The position numbers were made by a program, and so were the translations under genes. Positions 7,301 through 15,520 of a DNA stretch of 64,000 bases are shown piece by piece; the stretch's first letter is position 1, and the number at the start of each line of letters is the position of its first letter. The stretch comes from Saprospiraceae bacterium. GTDB taxonomy: Bacteria; Bacteroidota; Bacteroidia; Chitinophagales; Saprospiraceae. The stretch spans positions 62,001 through 126,000 of the forward strand of contig JANQPA010000014.1 of assembly GCA_028285545.1 (NCBI GenBank), given 5' to 3'. Below the pieces are notes generated by a model. It saw only the letters and a list, made by a program, of their open reading frames with translations. It did no database searches and was not told the DNA's origin.

Positions 7301-9977
7301 GGTAAAGGCCAATAGATAACTCTCGATTAGAAAGGGGATTCCCATTTTCATCGACCATGGCAAAAGAGATGCTCTTGTCTTTACCGATGTCCAACCTTTT
7401 TTCTCCATATTTATTCTCTGGAATGGATACGCCGGTAAAACTTTCATAAGGGAAGTAAGTCATACTTTTAACATCCGTGCTGAAATTACCTCCTTTTTCA
7501 AATACTCGGGTTTTAAAAACAGCCTGGAGCCTTCCTGGGGCTGTTTTACTGCTGTAAATGTTATTCTGAATTTGAGCATTTCCGCTATTATCCAGCTGAC
7601 CATCAAAAATGGTTTTTGTAATGGCGTTCATACGTCGAGCAGGGTCATCAAATTCAAAGTCCCCATATTTATCGAAAGTCGTATTGGAGGACTGTAATTG
7701 AACTTCTACCTTGGCTTTTAAGCTACTGGCAGGTGCCCCATGAAGCCATTTGGCATTTAATCTGGCAGTCTGAGGTTCATCTAAGGTGCTCAATTGATCT
7801 TTTCCAAAATCAAGATCGACTGCAATACGATTTGGTTGGATGGTTTCTACTTTAAGTACCTTAGTAAAGGTGGCTCCACCTGCTTTAACAGTTGCCAACC
7901 AATTACCGGTAGGGGCATCAGCGCTGGTTTTTACATAAAGAGGATAAACGGCATTTACATTATTAGAGGTGGTAATCTCTTCTTGAACCTGACCTCTGGC
8001 ATCAGTTAGCTTAAAAGAAATAGGGTAATTACTGGGCAAACCACCATTTGTTTTTTCCAACATAAAATTGAGAAAAATAGAATCTCCAGGTCGCCATACT
8101 CCTCTCTCACCATACATAAAGCCTTTTAAGCCTTTTTGAGTTACCGAACCACTGACATCAAATCGACTCATGGAAAGAGCATCTCCGTCCCGAAGTCGCA
8201 AATATCCTTTGTCCTCCTGATGTTCTGCAATGACTACAAAAGGCTTTTTTTCTAAGGAAATACTGGCTATCCCGCTTGAATTGGTATTGGCCTCACCTAA
8301 TAATTGTTGTTGAAAATCATAGAAGGAAACCTTGGCACCCGAACGTGCTTGGGTGGTTCGTAAATCAGAAACCACCACAAAAAAATCTTTATTATCACTA
8401 CCCTTAGCTATGATACCTAAATTAGAAGCAATTACATTTCTACTGATAAAATGATCTGAATTATAATAGGCCGTATAACAAGGATCATCTCTTTGAGTCC
8501 AGCGATAGCCATTATAATAACCGGCAATACCATACCAGTTATCCATGATGCTGGTCATTTCCCCATCCTGATCCAATTCCATTTCAATAGGATCAGAGTA
8601 GTCTGATAGATTACCTCCTGAACAATTATAAGCGGTATAAGCTGGTTGAAATCCTATTCTTACCTGATAAATGGCTTGAGGATCTTTTTCAACCAACTGG
8701 CTAAGATCAAGAGCATATCTGTTCCAACTTCCGGCCTGACCTTCAGGATTAAGGGTTCTGAGGGCTACACTTTTTTGCATAACAATCCTTCCTACCTGAT
8801 AGAGGGAAGAAGATCCACCTAATTGATTGGATTGAAGAAACTGCAAAATATTATTGTGATAAATTTTGAAGATTTCAACATCAATGGTATTCAATCCGAT
8901 AGCTTCAAAAGGAAAATACAGGCCATCGGAATTGGGAAGTATAACGCCATTTCCAACCAGGCGAACTTCAGGTTTTACCGCCTCAAACTTTATGGTCCAT
9001 CGACTTTCATTCCCCAATTGTGTGTTTAAGGAGTTTCTTATGGCCCCGTCCAGAAAAACGGTTTGCTGGCCTTCCAACCTGGAATTTGGGAATACTCTAA
9101 GCTCTTGACCTTCAATAAGGTATCTTGGGTTTTCACCACTGTTGCCTATTACAATAAGGCCTTCCAGGTTTTGATCTTCTCGAATGGGATCAGAAAAACG
9201 GATGCTCACATACTGTTGAGGACTTTGGAATGATTTTACATCGGTAACCTTAAAATCCCCAAGGGCAGGAACCTCAAAAGATTCTTTTCCGTTCAATTTA
9301 ACGCCCATTTTATCACCTTGCCAATTGAGTTGAAGTTCCGAAGCTTCATCTGCTCTTTTGATCCCTTTTATAGAAAATTGATGTTCATTTTGTTCAGGAA
9401 AATGCTCCCAATCAATGTTTAGATTGCTATTGTTTTGAGTAGCAGCAAGGACTAATTCAACCTCTTCAGGTGTTGCTTGATCGGCAGTGAGGATTTGCCC
9501 TTCAAAAATTTGATTTTCCAATTGTTGAGGATTTGGGGTTTGTAAACCCACAGTAACTACCTCAAAATATTGTTCTCTAATGTGAAAGCTAAAATCGAAG
9601 GACCGTGCATTTTTAGGCAGATCGCTGATGATTTCTTTTAGGTTAATGGTCACTGTGTAATCAGCACCAGCATCAAATGAGGGGTCCGGGTCGAAGCGAA
9701 GGCTACGTTCATCTTCCCAGCTTAAAACACCCGAAACATCCGGGCTAATGGAAAATAGAGAGGATGAAGGTGAACTGCCAAGTTCTTCAGGACTGATGAC
9801 GGCCTGGGTGAAATTTACAATTACCGGGCTGCTTTTTGATATGGTACCCGAGGTGTAACCATAGATATAATTATTAATTTCAGCAGGTAACTGATTATTG
9901 CCTTGTTTTTTTTGGCAAGAGAAGCTCAATCCCAATACCAACAGGAGAAAAAGAGATATTTTTAATGTTTTTGGCAT
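4395..9977 (-). CDS. Alpha-2-macroglobulin family lipoprotein with thioester
   Basis: A very large (about 1860-residue) bacterial alpha-2-macroglobulin (YfhM/BamA2M-type). The start at 9977 (MPK) gives a lipoprotein signal ending LSFSC, so it should be anchored to a membrane; 9989 is an alternative start. An Ig-like region resembling Big_5 follows (about residues 40-130), then repeated macroglobulin beta-domains, an A2M-core signature around residue 1120 (VVDEGLLGL) and the thioester motif CLEQ, encoded at 5772-5783 (Cys ~1403 counted from 9989), preceded by YPYGC. After it comes the alpha-helical thioester domain and a C-terminal receptor-like beta domain. Known members trap attacking proteases by proteolysis-triggered covalent attachment. 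The usual partner penicillin-binding protein PbpC is not adjacent. It appears to be monocistronic. Confidence 0.93.
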   Translation of the reverse strand: MPKTLKISLFLLLVLGLSFSCQKKQGNNQLPAEINNYIYGYTSGTISKSSPVIVNFTQAVISPEELGSSPSSSLFSISPDVSGVLSWEDERSLRFDPDPSFDAGADYTVTINLKEIISDLPKNARSFDFSFHIREQYFEVVTVGLQTPNPQQLENQIFEGQILTADQATPEEVELVLAATQNNSNLNIDWEHFPEQNEHQFSIKGIKRADEASELQLNWQGDKMGVKLNGKESFEVPALGDFKVTDVKSFQSPQQYVSIRFSDPIREDQNLEGLIVIGNSGENPRYLIEGQELRVFPNSRLEGQQTVFLDGAIRNSLNTQLGNESRWTIKFEAVKPEVRLVGNGVILPNSDGLYFPFEAIGLNTIDVEIFKIYHNNILQFLQSNQLGGSSSLYQVGRIVMQKSVALRTLNPEGQAGSWNRYALDLSQLVEKDPQAIYQVRIGFQPAYTAYNCSGGNLSDYSDPIEMELDQDGEMTSIMDNWYGIAGYYNGYRWTQRDDPCYTAYYNSDHFISRNVIASNLGIIAKGSDNKDFFVVVSDLRTTQARSGAKVSFYDFQQQLLGEANTNSSGIASISLEKKPFVVIAEHQEDKGYLRLRDGDALSMSRFDVSGSVTQKGLKGFMYGERGVWRPGDSIFLNFMLEKTNGGLPSNYPISFKLTDARGQVQEEITTSNNVNAVYPLYVKTSADAPTGNWLATVKAGGATFTKVLKVETIQPNRIAVDLDFGKDQLSTLDEPQTARLNAKWLHGAPASSLKAKVEVQLQSSNTTFDKYGDFEFDDPARRMNAITKTIFDGQLDNSGNAQIQNNIYSSKTAPGRLQAVFKTRVFEKGGNFSTDVKSMTYFPYESFTGVSIPENKYGEKRLDIGKDKSISFAMVDENGNPLSNRELSIGLYRVEWRWWWDSGNDNVTRYNSSSHFNALETATVTTNSQGQASWNANVDDWGRYMIRICDEEGGHCSGDFFYAGYPWYDDDASGRQAAAMLNFVSDKTAYQVGEDVTLSIPTGESGRALITLENGNSVIEEYWIDVEKGETQFSFKADERMSPNIYAHVSLLQAHAQTENDLPIRMYGVLPVKVDDPGTYIKPVIAMDDELRPEENFTVQVSEDKGKAMTYTIAVVDEGLLGLTRFKTPDPHSSFYAREALGVRTWDVYDQVLGAFGSQMNRILSIGGDAEGAPEPEDTEVNRFEPVVMHLGPFFLEKGKKAKHEISMPNYVGAVRTMVVASSGPAYGNAEKSTPVRKPLMVLATLPRVLGPGEQLKLPINVFTTSDKVRTVTVEVEESSGLAQIEGEKSQTISMDKPGQQLVNFDVTMAENIGVAKFAVLARGGGETARQEIEILVRNPNPYTTDVQSKVIDPGQSWNGTLRARGMAGTNEGMLEVSTIPPLNLDKRLDYIIEYPYGCLEQTTSAGFPQLFVHRLIQLNEDQLADQKKNIEATIDRIKQFQTAQGGLAYWPGGDRPNHWGTNYAGHFLLEAKAQGYTIPTGVLNKWIDFQRKAAKLWRSDLEEYGFYSRQSNQLNQAYRLFTLALAGKAQLSAMNRMMGMNDLSIQSKWRLAAAYAITGKTKVAQQIVDGLTTEVNDYRELGSTYGSGVRDQAMILETLLLLDQREQAANVVRSISDRMSSQAWYSTQTTAYSLMAVCKFIGDGDALQPMQFSYQLGNDAMTDAGSSEFPLMQIVMPVEQRNREQIGIKNDGSAPLFVRLIQRGQPLTGNETASANDLRLAVTYKNANGSLLDPGNIPQGTDFYAEVRIAHPGTRPMFFEEMVINQIFPSGWEITNTRMDNFQNVSEGDRAEYRDIRDDRVNTFFDIRQNTTRTYRVQLNAAYQGRFYLPAVSCEAMYDKTINARRPGRWVEVTAPNNS

Positions 9978-10122
9978 GATGGTCAACATATTTGATAATT
10001 TTGGAGTTATTCTTTGGTTTTGTATAAATGAAGAAATTCTTGCTCAGTTTTGCAACTTTTAGGACTTCTTTATCTATAATGCATCCATAAATGAATTCTT
10101 GTCTTATATCGTAATAAAAATT

Positions 10123-10170
10123 AATTTACATATGCTTTGCCTCTGACCGGCGGTAAAGCATATGTAAATT
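10123..10170. terminator. Long hairpin I between divergent genes
   Basis: Arms 10123-10138 and 10155-10170 pair perfectly for 16 bp. The stem can extend three more pairs (GCC against GGT, one G-T wobble), leaving a 10-nt loop. It lies upstream of both flanking genes, which are divergent, so it is not an ordinary 3'-end terminator; a 5'-UTR or insulator role is possible. Confidence 0.5.
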
Positions 10171-10211
10171 AAACATTTTTCAGCCGCAACGCGGCTGAAA
10201 AATGTTTAATT
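10167..10211. terminator. Long hairpin II between divergent genes
   Basis: Arms 10167-10187 and 10191-10211 pair perfectly over 21 bp with an AAC loop. It shares the AATT at 10167-10170 with the preceding hairpin, so the two are mutually exclusive at their junction. It sits 75 bp upstream of the start at 10286. The rest of the 296-bp gap 9990-10285 is AT-rich and shows no gene. Confidence 0.5.
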
Positions 10212-10285
10212 TCTTATGTTACAGTGTATTTATACCTAAGTGAATAAAAATACGAAATTCTTTTTTCAGTGCTAAATCAAACTGC

Positions 10286-10921
10286 ATGGCTAAATTGTTA
10301 CCGCTGTTTCCTTTACAATTGGTTGTATTTCCTGGAGAAGACCTCAATCTGCACATTTTTGAACCCAGATACAAGCAATTAATCAATGAATGCCATGAAC
10401 GAGGGGATCATTTTGGTATTCCCGCCTACTTTGAAAAGCAAGTTCAGGAGGTAGCTACAGAAATAGAATTGGTAAGTATCGAAAAAACTTATCCAAACGG
10501 TGAAATGGATATACGTACCAGGGGTTTAGGACTTTACAAAATCAATGAGTTTTATGAACGTATTCCCAAGAAACTTTATTCTGGCGCCAAGGTGAAAAGA
10601 TTAGAAATAATTGAGGATGGAGATTTTATTTTGAATGAAAAAATTCTGGAACTCATTGCCCGTCTTTTTGACCTCTTAAATATCAATAAGAAAGTTCCAG
10701 AAAATGACGACAGCTTCAGAATGTATGATGTAGCTCATCACATTGGCTTAAGTCTAGAACAAGAATATGAATTATTGGAGATTTTAAATGAAAAAGGCAG
10801 ACAAAGCTTTGTGCAGTTACACTTAGAAAAATTGATTCCGGTAGTGGAAGAAATGGAAAGGCTTAGAGAAAAAATTCAAATGAACGGGCATTTTAAGAAC
10901 TTGATACCTCCGGAGGTATAA
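10286..10921 (+). CDS. Lon substrate-binding (LON N-terminal) domain protein
   Basis: A 211-residue cytoplasmic protein made essentially of the Lon protease N-terminal substrate-binding domain (PF02190). The opening LLPLFPLQLVVFPGEDL followed by LHIFEPRYKQLI is the family hallmark, and a helical C-terminal half follows. There is no ATPase or protease domain, so it is a stand-alone LON-domain protein of the kind common in bacteria, whose role is largely uncharacterised (protein binding is inferred from the domain). It is divergent from the macroglobulin gene and convergent with a candidate small RNA and the TPR protein downstream. Confidence 0.85.
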   Translation: MAKLLPLFPLQLVVFPGEDLNLHIFEPRYKQLINECHERGDHFGIPAYFEKQVQEVATEIELVSIEKTYPNGEMDIRTRGLGLYKINEFYERIPKKLYSGAKVKRLEIIEDGDFILNEKILELIARLFDLLNINKKVPENDDSFRMYDVAHHIGLSLEQEYELLEILNEKGRQSFVQLHLEKLIPVVEEMERLREKIQMNGHFKNLIPPEV

Positions 10922-11056
10922 TAAAAAACCACACAAGTACCAAGGATGTTTTTGACCCTCATAAAGACACGAATAAGGAAGCCGGTGTGGTTCAGTAATC
11001 CCCTTGTCTCAAAAAGAGAGTCTCCATTCGGAGATTGAGGCCCGCCCTAGTCACTC
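10922..11056 (-). ncRNA. Candidate structured small RNA, minus strand
   Basis: In the 315-bp gap between convergent genes the minus strand reads as a plausible ~135-nt RNA. Upstream, TTTG (complement of 11091-11094) is separated by 20 nt from a weak -7 match (complement of 11063-11070), predicting a start near 11056. Inside are a TCTCC/GGAGA hairpin (11021-11034) enclosed by CTCAA/TTGAG pairing (11008-11012 with 11035-11039). The 3' end is an AACCACAC/GTGTGGTT stem (10985-10992 with 10927-10934) followed on the minus strand by a T-run to about 10923. I cannot assign a family; a 6S-like RNA is one possibility on size only. Promoter and 5' end are uncertain. Confidence 0.4.
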
Positions 11057-11170
11057 CAAGTCTAACCCTAATTTATATAATTTGTAGAGTCAAAACTTTT
11101 AGACACTTGCATGGTATTTAGTGAACAGCCATAATGGCTATTCGGTTCGAAAGATAAGGAAAAAGTTTTA

Positions 11171-11230
11171 TAGTGGTCTGGTAGTCTAGTGGTCTGGTAG
11201 TCTAGTGGTTTGGTAGTCTGGTGGTTTGGG
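11171..11230. repeat. Degenerate GTGGTCTGGTAGTCTA satellite tract
   Basis: About 60 bp of imperfect tandem units built from TAGTGGTCT and GGTAGTCT words, introduced by TTTTATAGTGGTCT and ending 6 bp before the stop codon of the TPR gene. A related tract with the same introductory word lies at the other end of that gene. Confidence 0.9.
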
Positions 11231-11236
11231 GAAGGC

Positions 11237-13273
11237 CTAATCCTTTGGTTTAATTAATTCATTGAAGGGTGGGTAATCGCTAAGGCTAAATAAAAAGGGA
11301 TCACTTTTGAAACTGCCATTAAAGTCAATTATTACTTTTCCCTGATTAATTGCTCTTGCTAATAAATCAACTGCTCTTTCTTTTTGACCTAAATTAGTAC
11401 GAATTCTAGCTTCTTCATAATCAGGAAAACCATATTGAAGGTAATTCTCAAAACCATTGATAAGGATTTCTTTCCGTTGATGGATACTATCAATCATATC
11501 CATTGCTTTAAGAGTATCCCCTGCCATTGCTGCGTAGGAACCAGTCATTCCCCAAAAGCTAAAAATTCCATTTTGATCAGATTTTTCTTCCAAAGCCTGC
11601 TCTGAATATTTTAATGCAATGTCAAAATCATTAGATAAATAGGACATTAACCCAAGAATAAATGGAATTGTGGGCAATTTGGCTTCATCATTAAATTCCT
11701 TTAAATCTTCAAGACTTTGTTTTAAAAATTCAATTTTACCTGTTTTTTTGGCTTCAACACATATAGATAGACGATGATTTCTTAATTGAAAATTATTTAA
11801 GCCACGCTTAGAATAATAATTCAGATAATGATTTATCCTGTCCAAACTGTCCAGATGAAGCAAGGCTTTTAAATGGGCATGGCTTAGTCTATTGGGTACC
11901 ACAGGAAAATTATAAGTGTTCGCTATTTCACAAACTTTTTGATAGTTGCCCAATGAATAATGTGCTGTTGCTAGTACTCCTTCTCGATTACGAAGCTTGT
12001 TTTCGTTACTAAAAAATTGTTGGTTAAAAGATCCTAGTATATTTATAGCCTTTTGAGGGTGATTTGATGCCAAAAAGTTATTCCCGGCATTATAATTGGC
12101 TGCCTCATCGGTGGAGTCAATGGAAAACATTTTTTCATGTATTTGAGCAGCTTCCATTCTATTTCCATTACGAACGTGTTCAATAGCCAGTAAACGCAAA
12201 TCTTCCCGTTGGCTAAGCTTTATATTTTTTTTTCTTATCAGTTTAATCATTGAATCGACCTTGGCGGGTTGTCCCATATTATAATAAGCAAATGCCATTT
12301 TAATTAAGGGATTAATATAGGTCGTATCTGTTCGATAGGCACGGTTTAAGTCTTCGACAGCTTTGGGGTAATCAATGTACCAATATTTGTTATGAGCTTC
12401 AGTAGCAATTTGATAAGCATCATATTTAGGTGCTTTTTTGGCAAACATCTTTTTGTCATTCAAGGCCCAATAACCCAATATTCTTTGAGTTAACTCATCA
12501 AGAATAATTTGAGTGTCATCCCTTGAGCCCGAAACGGGGTTGAGCGAAAAAATTAAGGCACCCGTTGTTGCGTCTACAATATTCGTGTGTACTAATAAAT
12601 TATCTTCCTGTAAATAATATCGCCCTTGAATCATTACTTCTGCAGAAGTTGCCTCCGCGAATGCTTGACTGGTAGTATTACCGGCACCTGCCAGTTGCAT
12701 GTTTTGTTCGATATTGGCAAAACCAATCACCTTTCCTTCACTAATTTCCATTAATCCATTGGTTAGCCAGTCAGAGATCATTTTCCCGAAAATCTCTAGC
12801 TCATCGCTATTAGTATTATTTTCAAATATCATTACCGCCACCTTCTTTTCTCTAATCGACTTGGGAATAGGAGATATTTTTACATTTTCAATGGCCTGAC
12901 TGGCCGCCTGCAATCCTCTGTTGATTCGAAATCGATCTATGGACAGCAAAACAATGGCAATTACTAAGACAGAAATAAGGAGCCTATTCAATTTGCGACC
13001 TGTCTTAAGGGTAATGGATTGGCCTAATTCTACCTTTTCGGTCTTTTTCAAACCTTCAGGAGTTAATTCATAAATCCAGGAAAAAGCCAAGACAAGAGGA
13101 AATCCTATCAACAATAAAATAAGGATGGTTTTCATCACCTGAGTAGGTGCTTCAAATGCAGGTAAAATGATGGAGGCTACCTGTAAAATAATCCAGGAAG
13201 ATAGTACATAGGCTACCCCAACCTGATAAACATTACGACGCTTGAGTTCGGAGATTAGGTGTCGAAATTTCAT
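11237..13273 (-). CDS. Membrane protein with TolB-like domain and TPRs
   Basis: A 678-residue protein. The N-terminus (FRHLISELKRRNVYQVGVAY, two membrane segments at about 17-38 and 48-68, then ELTPEGLKK) is the conserved module usually found at the front of adenylate-cyclase-like or TPR signalling proteins. A third membrane segment lies at about 97-113. Residues ~140-265 (KKVAVMIFENNT, IQGRYYLQEDNLLVHTNIVDATTG) match the TolB-like N-terminal fold, and the remaining ~400 residues are TPR-like helices in the exported part. No cyclase, kinase or DNA-binding domain is present. A scaffolding or sensing role is inference. Both ends of the gene are bordered by GTGGTCTGGTAGTC-type satellite tracts; the one at 13298-13334 lies just upstream of the start. 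Confidence 0.75.
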   Translation of the reverse strand: MKFRHLISELKRRNVYQVGVAYVLSSWIILQVASIILPAFEAPTQVMKTILILLLIGFPLVLAFSWIYELTPEGLKKTEKVELGQSITLKTGRKLNRLLISVLVIAIVLLSIDRFRINRGLQAASQAIENVKISPIPKSIREKKVAVMIFENNTNSDELEIFGKMISDWLTNGLMEISEGKVIGFANIEQNMQLAGAGNTTSQAFAEATSAEVMIQGRYYLQEDNLLVHTNIVDATTGALIFSLNPVSGSRDDTQIILDELTQRILGYWALNDKKMFAKKAPKYDAYQIATEAHNKYWYIDYPKAVEDLNRAYRTDTTYINPLIKMAFAYYNMGQPAKVDSMIKLIRKKNIKLSQREDLRLLAIEHVRNGNRMEAAQIHEKMFSIDSTDEAANYNAGNNFLASNHPQKAINILGSFNQQFFSNENKLRNREGVLATAHYSLGNYQKVCEIANTYNFPVVPNRLSHAHLKALLHLDSLDRINHYLNYYSKRGLNNFQLRNHRLSICVEAKKTGKIEFLKQSLEDLKEFNDEAKLPTIPFILGLMSYLSNDFDIALKYSEQALEEKSDQNGIFSFWGMTGSYAAMAGDTLKAMDMIDSIHQRKEILINGFENYLQYGFPDYEEARIRTNLGQKERAVDLLARAINQGKVIIDFNGSFKSDPFLFSLSDYPPFNELIKPKD

Positions 13274-13297
13274 GGTATTAAAGATAGGGAAATTTTA

Positions 13298-13334
13298 TAG
13301 TGGTCTAGTGGTCTAGTGGTCTGGTAGTCTGGTG
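13298..13334. repeat. Second GTGGTCTAGTGGTCTGGTAG satellite tract
   Basis: About 37 bp of the same degenerate satellite as 11171-11230, again introduced by TTTTATAGTGGTCT. It lies between the start of the TPR gene (13273) and the stop of the PorV/PorQ-family gene (13345), so changes in copy number would alter the spacing upstream of the TPR gene. Confidence 0.9.
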
Positions 13335-13344
13335 ATTTTTGGAA

Positions 13345-14424
13345 TTATTCTTTTGGTTTGATCATGAGCATGGCGGAGATTACATGGGAGAAAGTGTTTT
13401 CCTGGCTCCCAAGATCTGTGAAGGCATAATCAATCGTAAGAGCGCCTAATTGAAAACCTAAACCAATGCTGGGTCGAAGAGTTAGCTGTTCCGATCCATC
13501 AAAGTCCTTTTCGCGTTGAAATTGGCTCATTCCTCCTCTTAGGTTTAAGAATCCCCGGTAATTATATTCCATCCCGATAGCTGGATCAAAACTGAAAGGA
13601 GCAGAAGAAATTAAAGTGTTTCTTTGACCATCCGTAGTGATGATCCAATTTACTTCAGGCTGTAAGCTACTTTGGCCAAATTCAAATCGATAGGCTAGGC
13701 CCAGTAAGATTTGAGGATTGGTAATTTCGACACTGTTGATGGGAATTTCATTATTGGTGATTTCCAGGATTTCCTTTTCCTGATCTGTAAAACTGAAGGA
13801 CCAGGCATTAAAAGTGGTGGTAATATCTTTTGCTACTAAACCCAATGAGAGTTTGTTGAGCCGATATTGTAATCCTAGATCCAATCCAAAACCCCAGGAA
13901 GTAGCAAAAGGACCAATGGTTCGATGCACTACTTTTACATTACCACCAAAAGAAATATTGGCGCGCTGACTTTTTAATTTTTGGGCATAACTGATTAAAA
14001 AAGCGTAATCAGCAGCCGAAAATTCTCTTAGGTTATCAAAATTGATGGTCCCGTCACTTTCATATAAACTAAGGGTATTGGGTATCTCATCAATTCCAAA
14101 TCGAATTAAGGATATCCCCAACCTTCTTTTTCCTTGAGAAATGGGAAAAACCAACCCTAAGTAGTCAAACTTACCAACTCCTCCAAACCATTCTGAATGC
14201 ATTGCCCCTAGTTGCAGACCTCTGTCAAGGTCTATTTGAGCCAGGCCAGCTGGATTCCAAACACCTGCTGTTACGTCATCCACACTGGCAATAATGGCAT
14301 TGCCCATGCCCTGAGCACGTGCGCCTACCCCTATAGATAAAAACTCGTTACTATATTTTTGGGCGGAGAGGCTAAGACTGAAAAAAAAGAGGCTTAAAAT
14401 TGTAAATGATTGTCTTATAAACAT
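13345..14424 (-). CDS. PorV/PorQ family outer-membrane protein
   Basis: A 359-residue protein with a signal peptide ending SLSAQ, followed by FLSIGVGARAQGMGNA, SVDDVTAGVWNPAGL and a run of beta strands ending AMLMIKP. This is the PorV/PorQ branch of FadL-like 14-strand barrels (UPF0164-type). PorV shuttles T9SS cargo from the translocon, and PorQ partners with the sortase PorZ. The sequence alone does not show whether this is a true T9SS component or one of the paralogues that Saprospiria often carry. No other T9SS machinery gene is nearby, but a T9SS-sorted cargo is encoded at 53.5 kb. It is probably transcribed separately from the operon at 14.5-20 kb, 110 bp upstream. Confidence 0.8.
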   Translation of the reverse strand: MFIRQSFTILSLFFFSLSLSAQKYSNEFLSIGVGARAQGMGNAIIASVDDVTAGVWNPAGLAQIDLDRGLQLGAMHSEWFGGVGKFDYLGLVFPISQGKRRLGISLIRFGIDEIPNTLSLYESDGTINFDNLREFSAADYAFLISYAQKLKSQRANISFGGNVKVVHRTIGPFATSWGFGLDLGLQYRLNKLSLGLVAKDITTTFNAWSFSFTDQEKEILEITNNEIPINSVEITNPQILLGLAYRFEFGQSSLQPEVNWIITTDGQRNTLISSAPFSFDPAIGMEYNYRGFLNLRGGMSQFQREKDFDGSEQLTLRPSIGLGFQLGALTIDYAFTDLGSQENTFSHVISAMLMIKPKE

Positions 14425-14533
14425 GTAAGTTGGTTTTCAATTTTAACGAAAATTTCATGCATACATTGTAGCAGAAATGTCGGCTCGGCGAATTTACAAA
14501 GAGTAGTTTTAACTTAATGTAAGACTCGCATCA

Positions 14534-15520
14534 TTATAGCTCTTTTTCTTGTTGTGCCATCTTCAAATCTCGGTTTACTGCGATGCTGGCATTTAATTCA
14601 AAACCGATGAATAAAAACAAGGCGTTGAGTTGAATCCAGAGCATCATGGAAATAATAGTCCCGATGGATCCATATAATTCATTATAGGTGTTAAAGTTGT
14701 TTACAAACCATGAAAAAAGGACTGAAACTAAAAGACATAGAATGGTGGCCAGGGCAGTACCAGGAGTCCACAAGGCGAATTTCTTTTTGGTGGCCGGCCC
14801 AAATCTGTAAATAAAAGAAATGGACATGTAAAACAAGGTTAGGGTGGCAAACCAGCGAAATACACCTAACAAAGTAGCTGACATCTGATTGATCAACTGG
14901 AACTCGGAAGCCCACCTGATAATACTACTTCCTAAAATAATTAGAATGATAGATCCTATCAGCATGAGACCTATCCAGAAGGTTAATCCAATGGCCACCA
15001 TGCGTTTTTGCAAGAAATTGCGATTCACAAAGGTAGTTTGATAAGATTTTTCAAAGCCCCTCATCAAAGCCAACATTCCATTGGAGGCAAAAAATATGGC
15101 CATTAAAAAACCCACCGACAATAATCCGACCCGTGGGTTATTGGTAATATCACCAATAAATGAAAAGAGTCGGTCTCCGGCTACCCCTGGCATGATTCTG
15201 TTAATTTCTGTTTCTAAAATCATATCAAAATTATCGCCATCTGGAAGATAACTGAGGATATAACTCTTGAGATAGGGCGTCAGCGTAAACAAAGCCATGA
15301 TCGAGGGAAAAAGAGAAAGAAAAAAACTAAAGGCGGCAGAATTAGCCCTGGTAAATAAATCGTAACGAGTTAACTCATGGATAAAGAAAATGACAACATC
15401 ATAAATAGGCACCCCTTTAAAACCAGGCATGGATTTTCTCTTGGCCCATATCCTGGTTTTTCTTACCAAGGTATGGCGCTGGATTCTGATACCTATATTT
15501 TTGAAGTTAGGGCGTTTCAC
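14534..15520 (-). CDS. YihY/BrkB family inner-membrane protein
   Basis: A 328-residue multi-pass membrane protein. Diagnostic features are the RANSAAFSFFLSLFPSIMALFTL segment, NGMLALMRGFEKSYQT, and W-T-P-G-T in the middle of the hydrophobic C-terminal half, with about six membrane spans and a basic cytoplasmic N-terminus of about 45 residues. The family (PF03631, formerly misannotated as RNase BN) has no established biochemical activity; an export or envelope function has been suggested. Its start overlaps the thioesterase stop by 14 bp, so it is probably translationally coupled as the last gene of the six-gene operon. Confidence 0.88.
   Translation of the reverse strand: MKRPNFKNIGIRIQRHTLVRKTRIWAKRKSMPGFKGVPIYDVVIFFIHELTRYDLFTRANSAAFSFFLSLFPSIMALFTLTPYLKSYILSYLPDGDNFDMILETEINRIMPGVAGDRLFSFIGDITNNPRVGLLSVGFLMAIFFASNGMLALMRGFEKSYQTTFVNRNFLQKRMVAIGLTFWIGLMLIGSIILIILGSSIIRWASEFQLINQMSATLLGVFRWFATLTLFYMSISFIYRFGPATKKKFALWTPGTALATILCLLVSVLFSWFVNNFNTYNELYGSIGTIISMMLWIQLNALFLFIGFELNASIAVNRDLKMAQQEKEL

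Noticed and set aside
11140-11165. tRNA T-arm-like GGTTCGAA at about 11153
   Set aside because: No acceptor or anticodon stem pairs around it; no tRNA cloverleaf can be drawn.
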